Shown: positions 31,382 to 40,419, counted from the stretch's first letter. The stretch is 64,000 nucleotides of DNA from Paenalicyclobacillus ferrooxydans (GCF_001399675.1 NZ_LJCO01000085.1:46691-110690); one strand, 5' to 3'. Notes: generated by a model from the sequence alone, not told the origin. Made by a program: numbers and translations.

Positions 31382-32265
31382 TACGGCGATCCGTTCTTCG
31401 TTTTTTGACGGGACTCTTCAGCGTTGTCGTTTTTCTGCTTCCGGGACAGGCTCTGGCAGCAACGGGTGCAAACCTTGTGGTTCCGAAAGAACAGGTTTTT
31501 TTGTTGCCGACCACGAACAATGCGCTTCAAGTGGTGTTGCAGGTCACGGTAGAAAACGGCACAGCGTCTCCCCAAGACATTCAGTTCGTCTTGCCGCGGG
31601 GGGCAGAAAGCCCGACCGTGCAGGGTGTGAGTAAGAATGACGTACAGGAGCAAGGCCAATTGCTGACAATCAAAAACGCGGCGAAACCAGGGACGTCAAC
31701 GGTTGTAGCAGCGTATTCCTTGCCGTTTTCGGGACAAACATCTGTCCAACTGACCTTGCACACCGAGTATCCTGTGTACTTGATGAACATCTTCGTTCCA
31801 ATCGGCAATGTAGCCTTGTCTGCTCCAGGGCTCATGCCGGATACGCAGACGACGTCGATTGCCGGAACAGATTTTCGTGTCTTTAGTCACGGTGCGATGG
31901 ACGCGAACTCAGACTGGACCGCCAGCCTCTCGATGTTGCCAAATGTGACGAGCAACCAAGCTGTCCAAGGCTTACCCGTGATTGGCATGGACAGTCAGAG
32001 TGCAGCGACCACCTGGCAAGCAATTGGAAACCTGGCGATGGCTGCCGCAATTCTGGTTATTGCGCTGCTTGGAATCAGATCGACTGTTGGAAAAGGGGCA
32101 ACTGCGGTGAAAAATGGACCGCAAGAGGCCTTGATGCGCAGCTGGGAAGAAGCGGAGCGGGCCTTCATGGAAGGACGTCTGGAAAAGTCTGACTACGAAC
32201 GCAGGACTTCATCGATCAAGCGACGATTGGCACAGATGAGACAGATGGAATCGGTGAAGAGGTGA
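31378..32265 (+). CDS. Unknown exported membrane-anchored protein in ccm operon
   Basis: 295 aa from TTG 31378, overlapping ccmF by 4 bases. Signal-like N-terminus (VLRFLTGLFSVVVFLLPGQA), an outside beta-rich domain of about 190 residues (LQVVLQVTVENGTASPQDIQ, VQLTLHTEYPVYLMNIFVP), a membrane helix (LAMAAAILVIALLGIRST), and a cytoplasmic tail with FMEGRLEKSDYERR that echoes the CcmF tail. No named family. Its place suggests it takes part in heme or apocytochrome handling, perhaps standing in for the missing CcmG/CcmH/CcmI functions. Confidence 0.7.
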   Translation: MIRRSVLRFLTGLFSVVVFLLPGQALAATGANLVVPKEQVFLLPTTNNALQVVLQVTVENGTASPQDIQFVLPRGAESPTVQGVSKNDVQEQGQLLTIKNAAKPGTSTVVAAYSLPFSGQTSVQLTLHTEYPVYLMNIFVPIGNVALSAPGLMPDTQTTSIAGTDFRVFSHGAMDANSDWTASLSMLPNVTSNQAVQGLPVIGMDSQSAATTWQAIGNLAMAAAILVIALLGIRSTVGKGATAVKNGPQEALMRSWEEAERAFMEGRLEKSDYERRTSSIKRRLAQMRQMESVKR

Positions 32266-32269
32266 TCAG

Positions 32270-32893
32270 GTGTTAATCCTCGAAGGCGTAGCGAAGGAGT
32301 ACAATCTGAAACCGATACTTGAAGACATTCACCTGAGTCTTGAACCAGGCCAAGTATACGCGCTCACAGCACCGAACGGCAGTGGGAAGACGACTTTGTT
32401 GCAGATGATGGCTGGGCTGGTTCGGCCCACACGCGGCAGAGTCCTCTGGGATGGCGGCCCGATTCGGACGACTCACCGCAGACATTTTGGGGTACTGTTG
32501 CAACAACCGATGTTGTATGGGGATTTATCTGCCAGCGAAAATCTCGCGTTTTATGCTCGGCTATACGGACTGCCGCAGCACCGACAGCTTGTTCAGTCAT
32601 GGCTCGAACAAGTCGGCCTTGGCGATACGGCCGCACAGAGAGTGCGCAGTTTCTCAAAGGGGATGAAACAGCGCCTGGCTCTCGCCCGCTGTTTTATTCA
32701 TAAGCCGGATGTATTGCTCCTTGATGAGCCATTTGACGGACTTGACGAACGAGGTCGGGCTATTCTGACCAGACTCTTCGAACAGCGAATCAACGATGGC
32801 GCAAGTGTGTTTCTGGTTACGCATCGAGAAGACGAGGTTCGCATTGCCGCCAGGCGGTACACCCTTCGCTTTGGCAGGGTCACCGCATGTTGA
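32270..32893 (+). CDS. ccmA: Heme exporter ATPase CcmA
   Basis: 207 aa from GTG 32270. Walker A APNGSGKTTLLQMMAG (about 35-50), Q-loop GVLLQQPMLYGD, signature SFSKGMKQRLALAR (about 126-139), Walker B VLLLDEPFDGLDERG, H-loop VFLVTHRED. Length and motifs are those of CcmA, which with CcmB releases heme-loaded CcmE from CcmC. It overlaps ccmB by 7 bases. Confidence 0.9.
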   Translation: MLILEGVAKEYNLKPILEDIHLSLEPGQVYALTAPNGSGKTTLLQMMAGLVRPTRGRVLWDGGPIRTTHRRHFGVLLQQPMLYGDLSASENLAFYARLYGLPQHRQLVQSWLEQVGLGDTAAQRVRSFSKGMKQRLALARCFIHKPDVLLLDEPFDGLDERGRAILTRLFEQRINDGASVFLVTHREDEVRIAARRYTLRFGRVTAC

Positions 32894-33564
32894 TGGCGTG
32901 GAGCATGTTCTGGACATTGGTGTGGAAAGAGCTCCGAACCGAGTTGCGCGGCGGGCGTCTCGTGGCCTCGACGCTGGCGCTCGGAGTACTCCTCTTCCTA
33001 GTGGTCGGGATTGCGCTCAATGGCGCAAGTAACCTGACTGCAGACTGGAGTGCCGGATTGTTTTGGATGGTCGTGTTCTTTGCGACATCTATCGGTATGA
33101 CCAGGGCAGACGTAAAGGAGCAGGAACTTGGCGGTTCTTTGGGAAGTCTGCTGGCTCCGATAGATAGGAGCCTCATCTTCTACGCCAAATGGTTCTCCAC
33201 ATTTATTATTGTTCTGGTTTCTGAGGTCGGCATGCTGATTGCTTTTCTAGTCATTTTGAACGCACCCGTACCGCAGAATCCGCTTCACTTTGCGCTTGTC
33301 GTGATGGGTGGTACGCTTGGACTAACGGGGATTGGCTCTTTTCTGGCACAATTGGCTGGGTCAAGTTCATTGCGGGACATTCTCGTACCGTTGCTCTTGT
33401 TCCCAACAACCATCCCGTTGTTTATTGCCTTGATTCGTCTGACGGTCATCAGCATGGTTCCGACGGTGTCCGGCGCGCACATTTGGGTAGAAGTGTTGGT
33501 CGGTTACCTTGTTTTGTTCGCTGTAATGCCATTTTTGCTCTATGAAACGATGATGGAGGTGTAG
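32887..33564 (+). CDS. ccmB: Heme exporter permease CcmB
   Basis: 225 aa, about six membrane helices (VASTLALGVLLFLVVGIALN, WMVVFFATSIGMTRADVKEQ, FSTFIIVLVSEVGMLIAFLV). The segment DVKEQELGGSLGSLLAPIDR is in the CcmB style, followed by SSLRDILVPLLLFPTTIPLF. Forms the CcmAB complex. Followed after 3 bases by ccmC. Confidence 0.88.
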   Translation: MLMAWSMFWTLVWKELRTELRGGRLVASTLALGVLLFLVVGIALNGASNLTADWSAGLFWMVVFFATSIGMTRADVKEQELGGSLGSLLAPIDRSLIFYAKWFSTFIIVLVSEVGMLIAFLVILNAPVPQNPLHFALVVMGGTLGLTGIGSFLAQLAGSSSLRDILVPLLLFPTTIPLFIALIRLTVISMVPTVSGAHIWVEVLVGYLVLFAVMPFLLYETMMEV

Positions 33565-33567
33565 GCC

Positions 33568-34281
33568 TTGGGCAAGTCATCTTGGTTCGGAGTGATTGCG
33601 GTCGCCGTTCTCGGGTTCCTTTGTCAGTACTTTGCACTCATTTGGTCACCACCCGAGAAGACGATGGGGAATCTGGTGCGCATCATGTATTTCCATGTCG
33701 GCAGTGCTTGGATTGCCTTTCTTGCCTTTTTTGTTACGGCTTTATTCGCTGTCATTTACCTCATCAGACGCAATCTGCTGTTTGACCGGATTGCGGTGGC
33801 GTCGGCCGAAATTGGCGTCGTATTTACCAGCTTTACCCTGATTACAGGGTCTCTTTGGGCAAAGCCGATTTGGAACACGTGGTGGACGTGGGACCCGCGC
33901 TTAACGACAACTTTGATCCTCTGGTTCCTGTACGTAGGTTACCTGCTGCTGCGGGGGACTATCGAAGGACTCGAGCGCCGAGCCAGGATTTCCGGGATAT
34001 TTGGAATTGTGGCGTTTGCCGACGTTCCAGTCATCCATTTTGCGGTGGAATGGTGGCGCTCCATTCATCCACAGGTGATTGACGAGACCGGGTTCAACAT
34101 GCCGGGAACCATGATCTTCACGTTGATGTTCGCCTTCGCGGTGTTTTTTGTCATTTATCTCTTGTTGTTGGTGTTGCGAACCAGGCAAGAGACTCAAAAA
34201 CAGCGTATGTTCCTCATCCGCCAAGGGCTGCAGGAACTTCGTGCAAAAGCGTTTGACGATAGTGTCCGAGGGGAGTCTTGA
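33568..34281 (+). CDS. ccmC: Heme handling protein CcmC
   Basis: 237 aa from TTG 33568 after GGAGGTG. Six membrane helices with conserved CcmC features: RIMYFHVGSAWIAFLAFFVT, the WWD motif GSLWAKPIWNTWWTWDPRLT and IILW-like TTLILWFLYVGYLLLRG, and the second outer-face His in DVPVIHFAVEWWRSIHP. It attaches heme to CcmE outside the membrane. Confidence 0.93.
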   Translation: MGKSSWFGVIAVAVLGFLCQYFALIWSPPEKTMGNLVRIMYFHVGSAWIAFLAFFVTALFAVIYLIRRNLLFDRIAVASAEIGVVFTSFTLITGSLWAKPIWNTWWTWDPRLTTTLILWFLYVGYLLLRGTIEGLERRARISGIFGIVAFADVPVIHFAVEWWRSIHPQVIDETGFNMPGTMIFTLMFAFAVFFVIYLLLLVLRTRQETQKQRMFLIRQGLQELRAKAFDDSVRGES

Positions 34282-34286
34282 GGGTC

Positions 34287-34448
34287 ATGCAGCAACTGGG
34301 TTACTTGTGGGGTGTCACAGCCGTGGTATGGCTGGGCACAGCCTTGTATATTGTGTCTCTGATGCGCCGACAGCACAAATTGCAGCAAGAGTTACAACAG
34401 GTCGAAAAGAGCCTGTCAGACTTGCGTCACCAAACAGGGAGGGAGTAA
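34287..34448 (+). CDS. ccmD: Small membrane protein CcmD
   Basis: 53 aa from ATG 34287 (an in-frame TTG at 34278 would add three residues). One membrane helix (LWGVTAVVWLGTALYIVSLM), then a basic helix (RRQHKLQQELQQVEKSL). Size, topology and position after ccmC are those of CcmD, which holds the CcmABC-CcmE complex together. Confidence 0.8.
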   Translation: MQQLGYLWGVTAVVWLGTALYIVSLMRRQHKLQQELQQVEKSLSDLRHQTGRE

Positions 34449-34451
34449 AGG

Positions 34452-34889
34452 ATGGAAGCTGTAGTACGCACAACCCTTGAGGTGAGATGGGGCGAGTGTG
34501 ATCCGGCAGGAATTGTCTACCACCCTGCATATATTGACTGGTTTTCGGTTGCCCGAATGCGCTTTTTAAAGGCCAATGGCGTATCTTATATGGAGGAGTT
34601 CCACGACAGTGGTGTTGTCCTTGTCGTCCTTGAAGCGACATGCCGATACACGAAAACACTGCGTGCTGAAGACGAGGTGACGATTGCCGCTCAATTGGTG
34701 GAACGGTCTCGAACACGCTTGGCACTCACGTATGACGTTTTCAACGCAGAGGCTGAACTTTGTGCAACTGGTCGGACGGAACATGCCTTTGTTGACATGC
34801 AGACCAATCGGGCTGTGAATCTCGGTCGAAAAGCACCGCGACTCTGGGAGCTGTTGCTAACACTGCCGATGTCTGAGAATCCTGCTTAA
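34452..34889 (+). CDS. Acyl-CoA thioesterase, YbgC/4HBT family
   Basis: 145 aa, ATG 34452 after GGGAGGGAG. Hot-dog fold with the family motif VRWGECDPAGIVYHPAYIDW, FSVARMRFLKANG: the Asp in CDPAGIVY is the catalytic residue in this family. Later strands (RYTKTLRAEDEVTIAAQLVE, LCATGRTEHAFVDMQTNR) fit. It is 4 bases after ccmD and may be cotranscribed, without an obvious link to cytochrome assembly. Confidence 0.85.
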   Translation: MEAVVRTTLEVRWGECDPAGIVYHPAYIDWFSVARMRFLKANGVSYMEEFHDSGVVLVVLEATCRYTKTLRAEDEVTIAAQLVERSRTRLALTYDVFNAEAELCATGRTEHAFVDMQTNRAVNLGRKAPRLWELLLTLPMSENPA

Positions 34890-35064
34890 AGGGTTCCGGG
34901 ACATTCGTACATTCTGGACACCTCCCCCTGTCAAATTCCGCTTTTGCCAGTGTCTCGTGCCTACAACGTAGCACGCAGCCATACATACGGTAGCAGGGAG
35001 AGGCGGAGACCAGTGAAGGAGCTTTGGTGCGGGTTTCGTAAAACAGGTGCCCATGATGTTGACG

Positions 35065-35094
35065 TTGACTTCTAACGGCGATGCGTGCTAAGAT
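35065..35094 (+). promoter_or_regulatory. Promoter of tRNA-Val
   Basis: TTGACT (35065-35070) and TAAGAT (35089-35094) with 18-base spacing, 18 bases upstream of the tRNA. Confidence 0.65.
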
Positions 35095-35112
35095 ATGCTC
35101 TGTCCCAAATGA

Positions 35113-35187
35113 GCGGCTGTAGCTCAGAGGGAGAGCACCACCTTGACACGGTGGGGGCCACAGGTTCGATTCCTGTCAGCCGCACCA
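35113..35187 (+). tRNA. tRNA-Val (anticodon GAC)
   Basis: 75 bases with CCA encoded. Acceptor GCGGCTG pairs with CAGCCGC. Anticodon stem-loop CCACC-TTGACAC-GGTGG gives GAC (Val). T-arm contains GGTTCGATTCC. A strong terminator follows, so it is a single-gene unit. Confidence 0.96.
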
Positions 35188-35192
35188 ATGGC

Positions 35193-35233
35193 AAACCGCC
35201 GACGCAATGTAATTTTGCGTCGGCGGTTTCGTT
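35193..35233 (+). terminator. Terminator of tRNA-Val
   Basis: Perfect 15-bp stem AAACCGCCGACGCAA (35193-35207) with TTGCGTCGGCGGTTT (35215-35229), 7-base loop; the right arm ends in TTT then CGTT. Confidence 0.8.
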
Positions 35234-35383
35234 ATCGTATAGAGACAGCAAGTCCGATGGAAGGCTGATGTAGTCATCAGAATAGCTTCAATTTGGACGC
35301 CTGTGCTCTTGTGCTTTTTCAGGTATATCCGCTTCCACCTCAGTCCCATACTGTCAGTATGACGCGAAGGACCGGAAGGATGG

Positions 35384-36289
35384 ATGACCGTGCGCATCAT
35401 CAAACTGGAATCCGAGCTCGCCGCTGCCGACATAGCGCGGAAGCTGACAGAGGCGGGCCTACTACTAGAGCAACAAAACACGGCAGACACAATGGTTCTC
35501 TTGCAAGTGTTGGACTGCGATGAGGCGTATTGCGCCAAGGTCGCCGAGTCCATTGCAAGTTTCCTGTTCAACGAGTGGGTGTACGCCTACATCAATGAAC
35601 GTCTTAGTGAACGTCATTCGTATCTGAACGACGATGAACGAGAGTATGTTTCGCTGTTGACGCTTCATGCGCTCAGAAAGGCAACCATTGGAGATCGAAC
35701 GATGGATGTCTGGGAGCAGGACTTGGCCGTAGCACTGGAGCAAATGCTCCACAAGACTGCCGTCACGCATCTTGATCTTGTTGGCTTCATGCGGTTTCGT
35801 GCTCGAGATGTGCTCTCTGCAACGGATACAGGCACCGAAGAATTTGTCAGCCAGTTTCTGGCTGATCGAGAGTACGAGGAGTTTGTGTCGCTATTGCGTT
35901 ATATGCTTGAATCCCAACCCTCGACACGCCAGGTTGTTCATGTCTTTTGTACAGACGAACGCATGTGGTTGTGCGATGAAACGGGTGCATTGATTTCTGA
36001 CGAAGACGTATCTCAGGCCGCGTATCAGGTTTCTGACGATGGCGAAGTCAATGTTGAAGACCTCGCCATGAGCGTCCTGATTACGCGATCCCCGTGCAAG
36101 ATTGTGATTCACGATATTACTCATGCTGCACCGTGGCCCAGCTTTTCAGAGACTGTGGAGCGAGTGTTTCTGGAGCGAGCCACGCGGTGCAACCACTGTG
36201 CTGCCTGTACCCTTCTTGAACATGGAGACACATGTCCTTCGGCTGTCGATGGTCACCTGTTGGCGATGCCAGACGACTACGACGTTTGA
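35384..36289 (+). CDS. ytxC: Sporulation protein YtxC
   Basis: 301 aa, ATG 35384 after GGAAGGATGG. Resembles the YtxC sporulation family: ASFLFNEWVYAYINERLSER, YLNDDEREYVSLLTLHAL, LDLVGFMRFRARDVL, FVSLLRYMLESQPSTRQVVH. The gene sits directly upstream of thrS as in Bacillus subtilis, which supports the call. A Cys/His cluster near the C-terminus (RCNHCAACTLLEHGDTCPS) might bind metal. Role in sporulation is not defined in the family. Confidence 0.85.
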   Translation: MTVRIIKLESELAAADIARKLTEAGLLLEQQNTADTMVLLQVLDCDEAYCAKVAESIASFLFNEWVYAYINERLSERHSYLNDDEREYVSLLTLHALRKATIGDRTMDVWEQDLAVALEQMLHKTAVTHLDLVGFMRFRARDVLSATDTGTEEFVSQFLADREYEEFVSLLRYMLESQPSTRQVVHVFCTDERMWLCDETGALISDEDVSQAAYQVSDDGEVNVEDLAMSVLITRSPCKIVIHDITHAAPWPSFSETVERVFLERATRCNHCAACTLLEHGDTCPSAVDGHLLAMPDDYDV

Positions 36290-36337
36290 CGAGCAACACC
36301 GGGCGTGTTCACTGGGGTATATCAAACCGTCTGCTGC

Positions 36338-36366
36338 TTGACTTTTTGGTCTCCGGTAGCTATAGT
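36338..36366 (+). promoter_or_regulatory. Promoter of thrS
   Basis: TTGACT (36338-36343) and TATAGT (36361-36366) with exact 17-base spacing, just upstream of the T-box leader. Confidence 0.75.
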
Positions 36367-36374
36367 GAAACACA

Positions 36375-36671
36375 AATTCTACGACATGATTTGCAATGCG
36401 GAAAGACGCGCCAAAGAATATCCGTGTACAGAGAGTGAGCGCCGCTGGCTGGAAACGTTCACCGTCGGAAACTTGTGGACACCACTTTCCAAGCAGTTAT
36501 CGGGGCTGCCGTGAGGCAAAAACGACAACCGGGGCGCACGTTATACGCATCAGAGGGCATTGCAGACACGATCAGTGGGTTCTTTACCTCGGTCATCCAC
36601 TGCACTGCTGAATCTGGGTGGAACCACGGGAACTACGTTCTCGTCCCAATCACGGGGCGAGGACGTTTTTT
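36375..36671 (+). promoter_or_regulatory. T-box leader (threonine) with antiterminator and terminator
   Basis: The T-box sequence TGGGTGGAACCACGG is at 36615-36629. It is followed by a terminator: ACGTTCTCGTCCC (36635-36647) with GGGGCGAGGACGT (36654-36666), then TTTTTT. Uncharged tRNA-Thr would favour the antiterminator and allow thrS expression. A candidate specifier codon ACC is at 36481-36483 in the upstream stem. An open frame running through this leader into thrS is not coding. Confidence 0.9.
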
Positions 36672-36696
36672 ATTGCAGAGAAAAGGAGAGAAGACC

Positions 36697-38640
36697 ATGT
36701 CGGACATCGTAGTGCGTCTGAAGGACGGATCAGAACGGAAGGTAAGTGCCGGAGCAACGTATGCGGACATCGCACGCGACATCAGCTCACGTCTTGCGAA
36801 AGAGGCTGTTGCTGCAAAAGTTAACCGCAAGGTTGTCGACTTGTCGCGCGAAGTCGAGGATGGGGTAGAACTTGAAATTTTAACCTTGAAGGACAAAGAT
36901 GGCGTCGATACCATGCGCCATACCGCAGCCCACATCATGGCGCAGGCTGTGTCACGGATTTTCCCCGGGACCAAGTTTGCCATCGGGCCTGTCATCGAGG
37001 ATGGTTTTTATTACGACTTTGCCGATCACGTTTTCACCCCTGAGGACCTGCCGTTGATTGAAGCTGAGATGGCGAAAATTATCGAGGCCGATTATCCCGT
37101 GATTCGCGAGGAGATTTCACGGAATGATGCCTTGAAGATGTTCTCCGACCGCGAAGACCGGTTTAAGGTGGAAATCATTCAGGACCTCCCTGAATCGGAG
37201 ATCCTTACCATTTACAAACAAGGTGAGTTTGTCGACCTCTGCAGAGGTCCGCATGTGCCATCGACAGGGAGACTCAAGGTGTACAAGCTGATGTCGCTTG
37301 CAGGTGCCTACTGGCGCGGTGACTCCGACAGGGAACAGTTGACCCGCATTTATGCGGTCGCTTTTGCCAAGAAGGCCGAACTCGATGAACACCTGCGTCT
37401 GCTTGAAGAGGCGAAGCAACGGGATCATCGTCGACTCGGGAAAGAACTTGGCCTTTTCATGCTCTCCAAAGAAGTTGGCCAAGGCCTGCCGCTTTGGTTG
37501 CCAAAGGGCGCGACCGTGCGCCGGATTGTGGAGCGATACATTGTCGATCTCGAGGAACGCATGGGTTACAACCACGTCTACACGCCGGTCCTCGCCAACG
37601 TGGAGCTGTACAAAACCTCAGGCCATTGGCAGCACTACCATGAGGACATGTTTCCGCCGATGCAGATGGACAACGAAGAACTTGTTCTGCGCCCAATGAA
37701 CTGTCCTCATCACATGATGGTCTATAAGTCGGAAATGCGCAGTTACCGGGACCTTCCGCTTCGGATTGCGGAACTTGGAATGATGCACCGCTATGAAATG
37801 TCAGGTGCCTTGGCGGGACTGCAGAGGGTGCGGGCAATGACACTGAACGACGCACACCTGTTTATTCGGCCGGATCAGATTCAGGAGGAGTTCTCGAAGG
37901 TTGTCCGGCTGATTGAGCGTGTGTACAAGGACTTTGGCATCAAGGATTACTACCATCGCTTGTCCTTCCGTGACCCAGAGGACAAAGCGAAGTACGTGGA
38001 TAACGACGAGATGTGGGAAAAGGCGCAAGCGATGCTCCAAGACGCGATGAAGCAGATGGGGCTCGACTACGTTATTGCACCCGGAGAGGCCGCATTTTAC
38101 GGACCGAAACTCGACGTACAGGTTCGCACAGCGCTCGGTAAGGACGAGACCCTGTCAACTGTCCAACTCGACTTCCACTTACCGAATCGCTTTGACCTAG
38201 AGTATATTGGGGAAGATGGTAAGCCTCACCGGCCGGTCGTCATCCACCGCGGCGTTGTGAGTACGATGGAGCGCTTTGTGGCGTTCTTGATTGAAGAATA
38301 TAAAGGCGCATTTCCAACCTGGTTGGCCCCGATTCAGGTTCGCGTGGCCAGTGTAGCCGACGAATTTGCACCGTACGCAAATGAGGTCGCTGAGCGGTTG
38401 CTCGAGGCTGGATTCCGTGCGGAAGCGGATGTGCGTCCGGAAAAGATTGGCTATAAGATCCGCGAAGCGCAGGTGCAAAAAATCCCGTTCACACTCGTTG
38501 TGGGTGAAAAGGAACGAAGCGCAGGTGCCGTAAGCGTACGTAAATACGGCCAGGGCGATCTCGGTCAGATGTCAAACGAAGCCTTCGAAGGACTGCTGCG
38601 GGAGACAGTGGTTAGCAAGCTGCCGCTCGTGGAAAGCTGA
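36697..38640 (+). CDS. thrS: Threonyl-tRNA synthetase
   Basis: 647 aa, ATG 36697 after AAAGGAGAG. Charges tRNA-Thr with threonine. TGS domain at 1-62 ([20 protein letters not shown]), editing (SAD) domain with [11 protein letters not shown], then the class II core: [20 protein letters not shown], motif 2 region [20 protein letters not shown] with zinc ligand Cys, motif 3 [21 protein letters not shown]-terminal anticodon-binding domain ([20 protein letters not shown]). Length is standard. Controlled by the T-box. Confidence 0.97.
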   Translation: MSDIVVRLKDGSERKVSAGATYADIARDISSRLAKEAVAAKVNRKVVDLSREVEDGVELEILTLKDKDGVDTMRHTAAHIMAQAVSRIFPGTKFAIGPVIEDGFYYDFADHVFTPEDLPLIEAEMAKIIEADYPVIREEISRNDALKMFSDREDRFKVEIIQDLPESEILTIYKQGEFVDLCRGPHVPSTGRLKVYKLMSLAGAYWRGDSDREQLTRIYAVAFAKKAELDEHLRLLEEAKQRDHRRLGKELGLFMLSKEVGQGLPLWLPKGATVRRIVERYIVDLEERMGYNHVYTPVLANVELYKTSGHWQHYHEDMFPPMQMDNEELVLRPMNCPHHMMVYKSEMRSYRDLPLRIAELGMMHRYEMSGALAGLQRVRAMTLNDAHLFIRPDQIQEEFSKVVRLIERVYKDFGIKDYYHRLSFRDPEDKAKYVDNDEMWEKAQAMLQDAMKQMGLDYVIAPGEAAFYGPKLDVQVRTALGKDETLSTVQLDFHLPNRFDLEYIGEDGKPHRPVVIHRGVVSTMERFVAFLIEEYKGAFPTWLAPIQVRVASVADEFAPYANEVAERLLEAGFRAEADVRPEKIGYKIREAQVQKIPFTLVVGEKERSAGAVSVRKYGQGDLGQMSNEAFEGLLRETVVSKLPLVES

Positions 38641-38726
38641 TGATGGACATGTGGGCTCCTCGTCGCTCGTTCGCGGCGTTGAGCTACAGCCTCCAGGCCC
38701 ATCGGGCTGGATAAAAAACGTTTGCG

Positions 38727-38755
38727 TTGACGTATTGAATCGAACCGTGTAAAAT
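38727..38755 (+). promoter_or_regulatory. Promoter of infC-rpmI-rplT operon
   Basis: TTGACG (38727-38732) and TAAAAT (38750-38755) with 17-base spacing: a near-consensus promoter, giving a leader of about 220 bases before infC. Confidence 0.8.
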
Positions 38756-38759
38756 GAAC

Positions 38760-38937
38760 AAAGAGTTTAGATGTCAATATGAGTGAAGAAGAAGCGTCCC
38801 GCTTCTCACCTGCTCGGTGTAGTGCTGACAGGTTGGTCTATCTTGCCGTCAAAATGGCACAGCTTGCAAGCTTTGCAAGTCGATGTGCCTGCGGTTAAAG
38901 ACGTGATAGAAGCGCGGACAACAGTCCGCGCTTTTTT
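38760..38937 (+). promoter_or_regulatory. L20-type leader with terminator upstream of infC
   Basis: The leader ends in a strong terminator: AGCGCGGAC (38911-38919), AACA loop, GTCCGCGCT (38924-38932), then TTTTTT. In Firmicutes ribosomal protein L20 binds such a leader and stops transcription of infC-rpmI-rplT. A short open frame in this region is not supported as a gene. Detailed L20 contact structure was not checked. Confidence 0.7.
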
Positions 38938-38980
38938 GATGGATGCGGGAACAGGATTGATCCAATGGAGGTGACAGGAT

Positions 38981-39502
38981 ATTAGCAAAGAGTCTTTTCA
39001 AGTCAACGACGGAATCCGGGCGCGTGAAGTGCGCGTCATTGACGAGGATGGAGCGCAACTTGGGATTATGAATCTCCGAGACGCCCGTCGGATTGCGGAA
39101 GAGAAGAACCTCGACCTGGTGAATGTTGCTCCGAACTCCAAGCCACCCGTTTGTCGCGTGATGGACTACGGGAAGTTCAAGTACGAACAAAGCAAGAAGG
39201 AAAAGGAAGCAAAGAAGAACCAGAAGATCATCGAACTGAAGGAAGTTCGCATGACGCCGAATATCGAGGATCATGACTTTCAGGTCAAGTTGAAGAATGT
39301 GATGAAGTTCCTGTCTGAAGGGGACAAGGTGAAGGTTACGGTTCGTTTTCGCGGCCGTGAAATCACGCACCCGACAATTGGCCAGCAGTTGCTCACCAAG
39401 ATGGCACAAGCAGCCGGTGAAGGCGTGATTGTGGAACGGATGCCCCGGTTGGAAGGCCGTCACATGATTATGATTCTCGCACCAAAACAGGCGTCATCCT
39501 AA
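38981..39502 (+). CDS. infC: Translation initiation factor IF-3
   Basis: 173 aa. The start is the rare codon ATT at 38981, six bases after TGGAGGTGA; this gives ISKESFQVNDGIRAREVRVI, the normal IF-3 N-terminus. A GTG at 39029 would cut off 16 conserved residues. ATT starts are typical of infC and allow IF-3 to repress its own translation. N-domain (DGAQLGIMNLRDARRIAEEK), linker (KYEQSKKEKEAKKNQKI), C-domain (ELKEVRMTPNIEDHDFQVKL, VTVRFRGREITH) are all complete. First gene of the ribosomal operon. Confidence 0.96.
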   Translation: MSKESFQVNDGIRAREVRVIDEDGAQLGIMNLRDARRIAEEKNLDLVNVAPNSKPPVCRVMDYGKFKYEQSKKEKEAKKNQKIIELKEVRMTPNIEDHDFQVKLKNVMKFLSEGDKVKVTVRFRGREITHPTIGQQLLTKMAQAAGEGVIVERMPRLEGRHMIMILAPKQASS

Positions 39503-39632
39503 TTCCGCCGAGACTTGGTTTTTTGAGTTGACACGGGTAGCCCCGGCGTCAGAAAGCAGACGTATGTCGGGGATACCTTAGTGTGTCGCTTTTCACCTTG
39601 ACGTTGAAGCACTGAAATGGAGGACAGCACGA

Positions 39633-39833
39633 ATGGGTAAGATGAAGACTCACAGCGGCCTTTCCAAGCGTGTGAAAAAGACAGCTTCTGGAAAGCTGAA
39701 GCGCGCTCATGCATTTGCATATCACAAGGCAGTAAAGAAGGCACCAAAGCAGAAGTTGAACCTGCGCGGTACAACATTGGTGTCTGCCAGCGACGTAAAG
39801 CGTATCAAGCAAATGATTGCCTACATGAAGTAA
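39633..39833 (+). CDS. rpmI: Ribosomal protein bL35
   Basis: 66 aa, ATG 39633 after TGGAGGACAG. Basic large-subunit protein with the standard start MGKMKTHSGLSKRVKKTASG and AHAFAYHKAVKKAPKQKLNL. Second gene of the infC operon, normal length. Confidence 0.97.
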   Translation: MGKMKTHSGLSKRVKKTASGKLKRAHAFAYHKAVKKAPKQKLNLRGTTLVSASDVKRIKQMIAYMK

Positions 39834-39950
39834 TTAATTTTATGTCAGACAAGCCTGCTAATCGAGGAAGGCGTCGGTTTATCCGGTCTGACAGCATTAC
39901 CACAGCATTACCAGGGCTCACATCACGATGGCTAGAGAGGAGTACCAAGA

Positions 39951-40310
39951 ATGGCACGAGTAAAAAGCGGCATGGTTACCCGCCGTCGTCATAAGAAAAT
40001 TTTGAAGCTCGCCCGTGGATATCGCGGTTCGAAGCATCGTTTGTTCCGGACAGCAAAACAGCAGGTTATGAAGTCTCTGATGTATGCATACAGAGATCGT
40101 CGCGCAACCAAGCGCAACTTCCGTCGTCTCTGGATTCAGCGTATCAATGCAGCTGCACGCATCAACGGACTGTCCTATTCCCGTCTGATGTACGGTCTGA
40201 AGCTGGCTGGTGTTGAAGTCAATCGTAAAATGCTCGCCGATCTCGCAGTGGCTGACAGCCAGGCATTTTCACAGTTGGCCAACGTGGCGAAGGAAAAGCT
40301 TCAAGCGTAA
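39951..40310 (+). CDS. rplT: Ribosomal protein bL20
   Basis: 119 aa, ATG 39951 after GAGAGGAG. Standard sequence [40 protein letters not shown], then [20 protein letters not shown]. Binds 23S rRNA early in assembly; the likely repressor of this operon through the leader. A terminator follows. Confidence 0.97.
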   Translation: MARVKSGMVTRRRHKKILKLARGYRGSKHRLFRTAKQQVMKSLMYAYRDRRATKRNFRRLWIQRINAAARINGLSYSRLMYGLKLAGVEVNRKMLADLAVADSQAFSQLANVAKEKLQA

Positions 40311-40323
40311 GGACATAGCAGTG

Positions 40324-40352
40324 AATGTCCCGGTCGGTTCGGCCGGGACATT
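40324..40352 (+). terminator. Terminator after rplT
   Basis: AATGTCCCGG (40324-40333) pairs with CCGGGACATT (40343-40352); followed by ATTAC. The U-run is broken. Confidence 0.65.
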
Positions 40353-40419
40353 ATTACATAAGTTAAGTATATCCATGCGGCCAAGAGCCGCACGAGTGCT
40401 GGTTCGGCAGGTGAAGGGT

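Noticed and set aside
36475..36696. N-terminal extension of thrS by an upstream in-frame ATG
   Set aside because: This stretch is the T-box leader, including the conserved T-box sequence and terminator. The true start is ATG 36697 with AAAGGAGAG.
38783..38974. 63-codon open frame upstream of infC
   Set aside because: It overlaps the L20-type leader and its terminator, lacks a good ribosome site, and has no homology pattern.
40210..40419. Extension of the methyltransferase through rplT
   Set aside because: The extra residues are out-of-frame reading of rplT. The start at 40420 gives a family-length protein.
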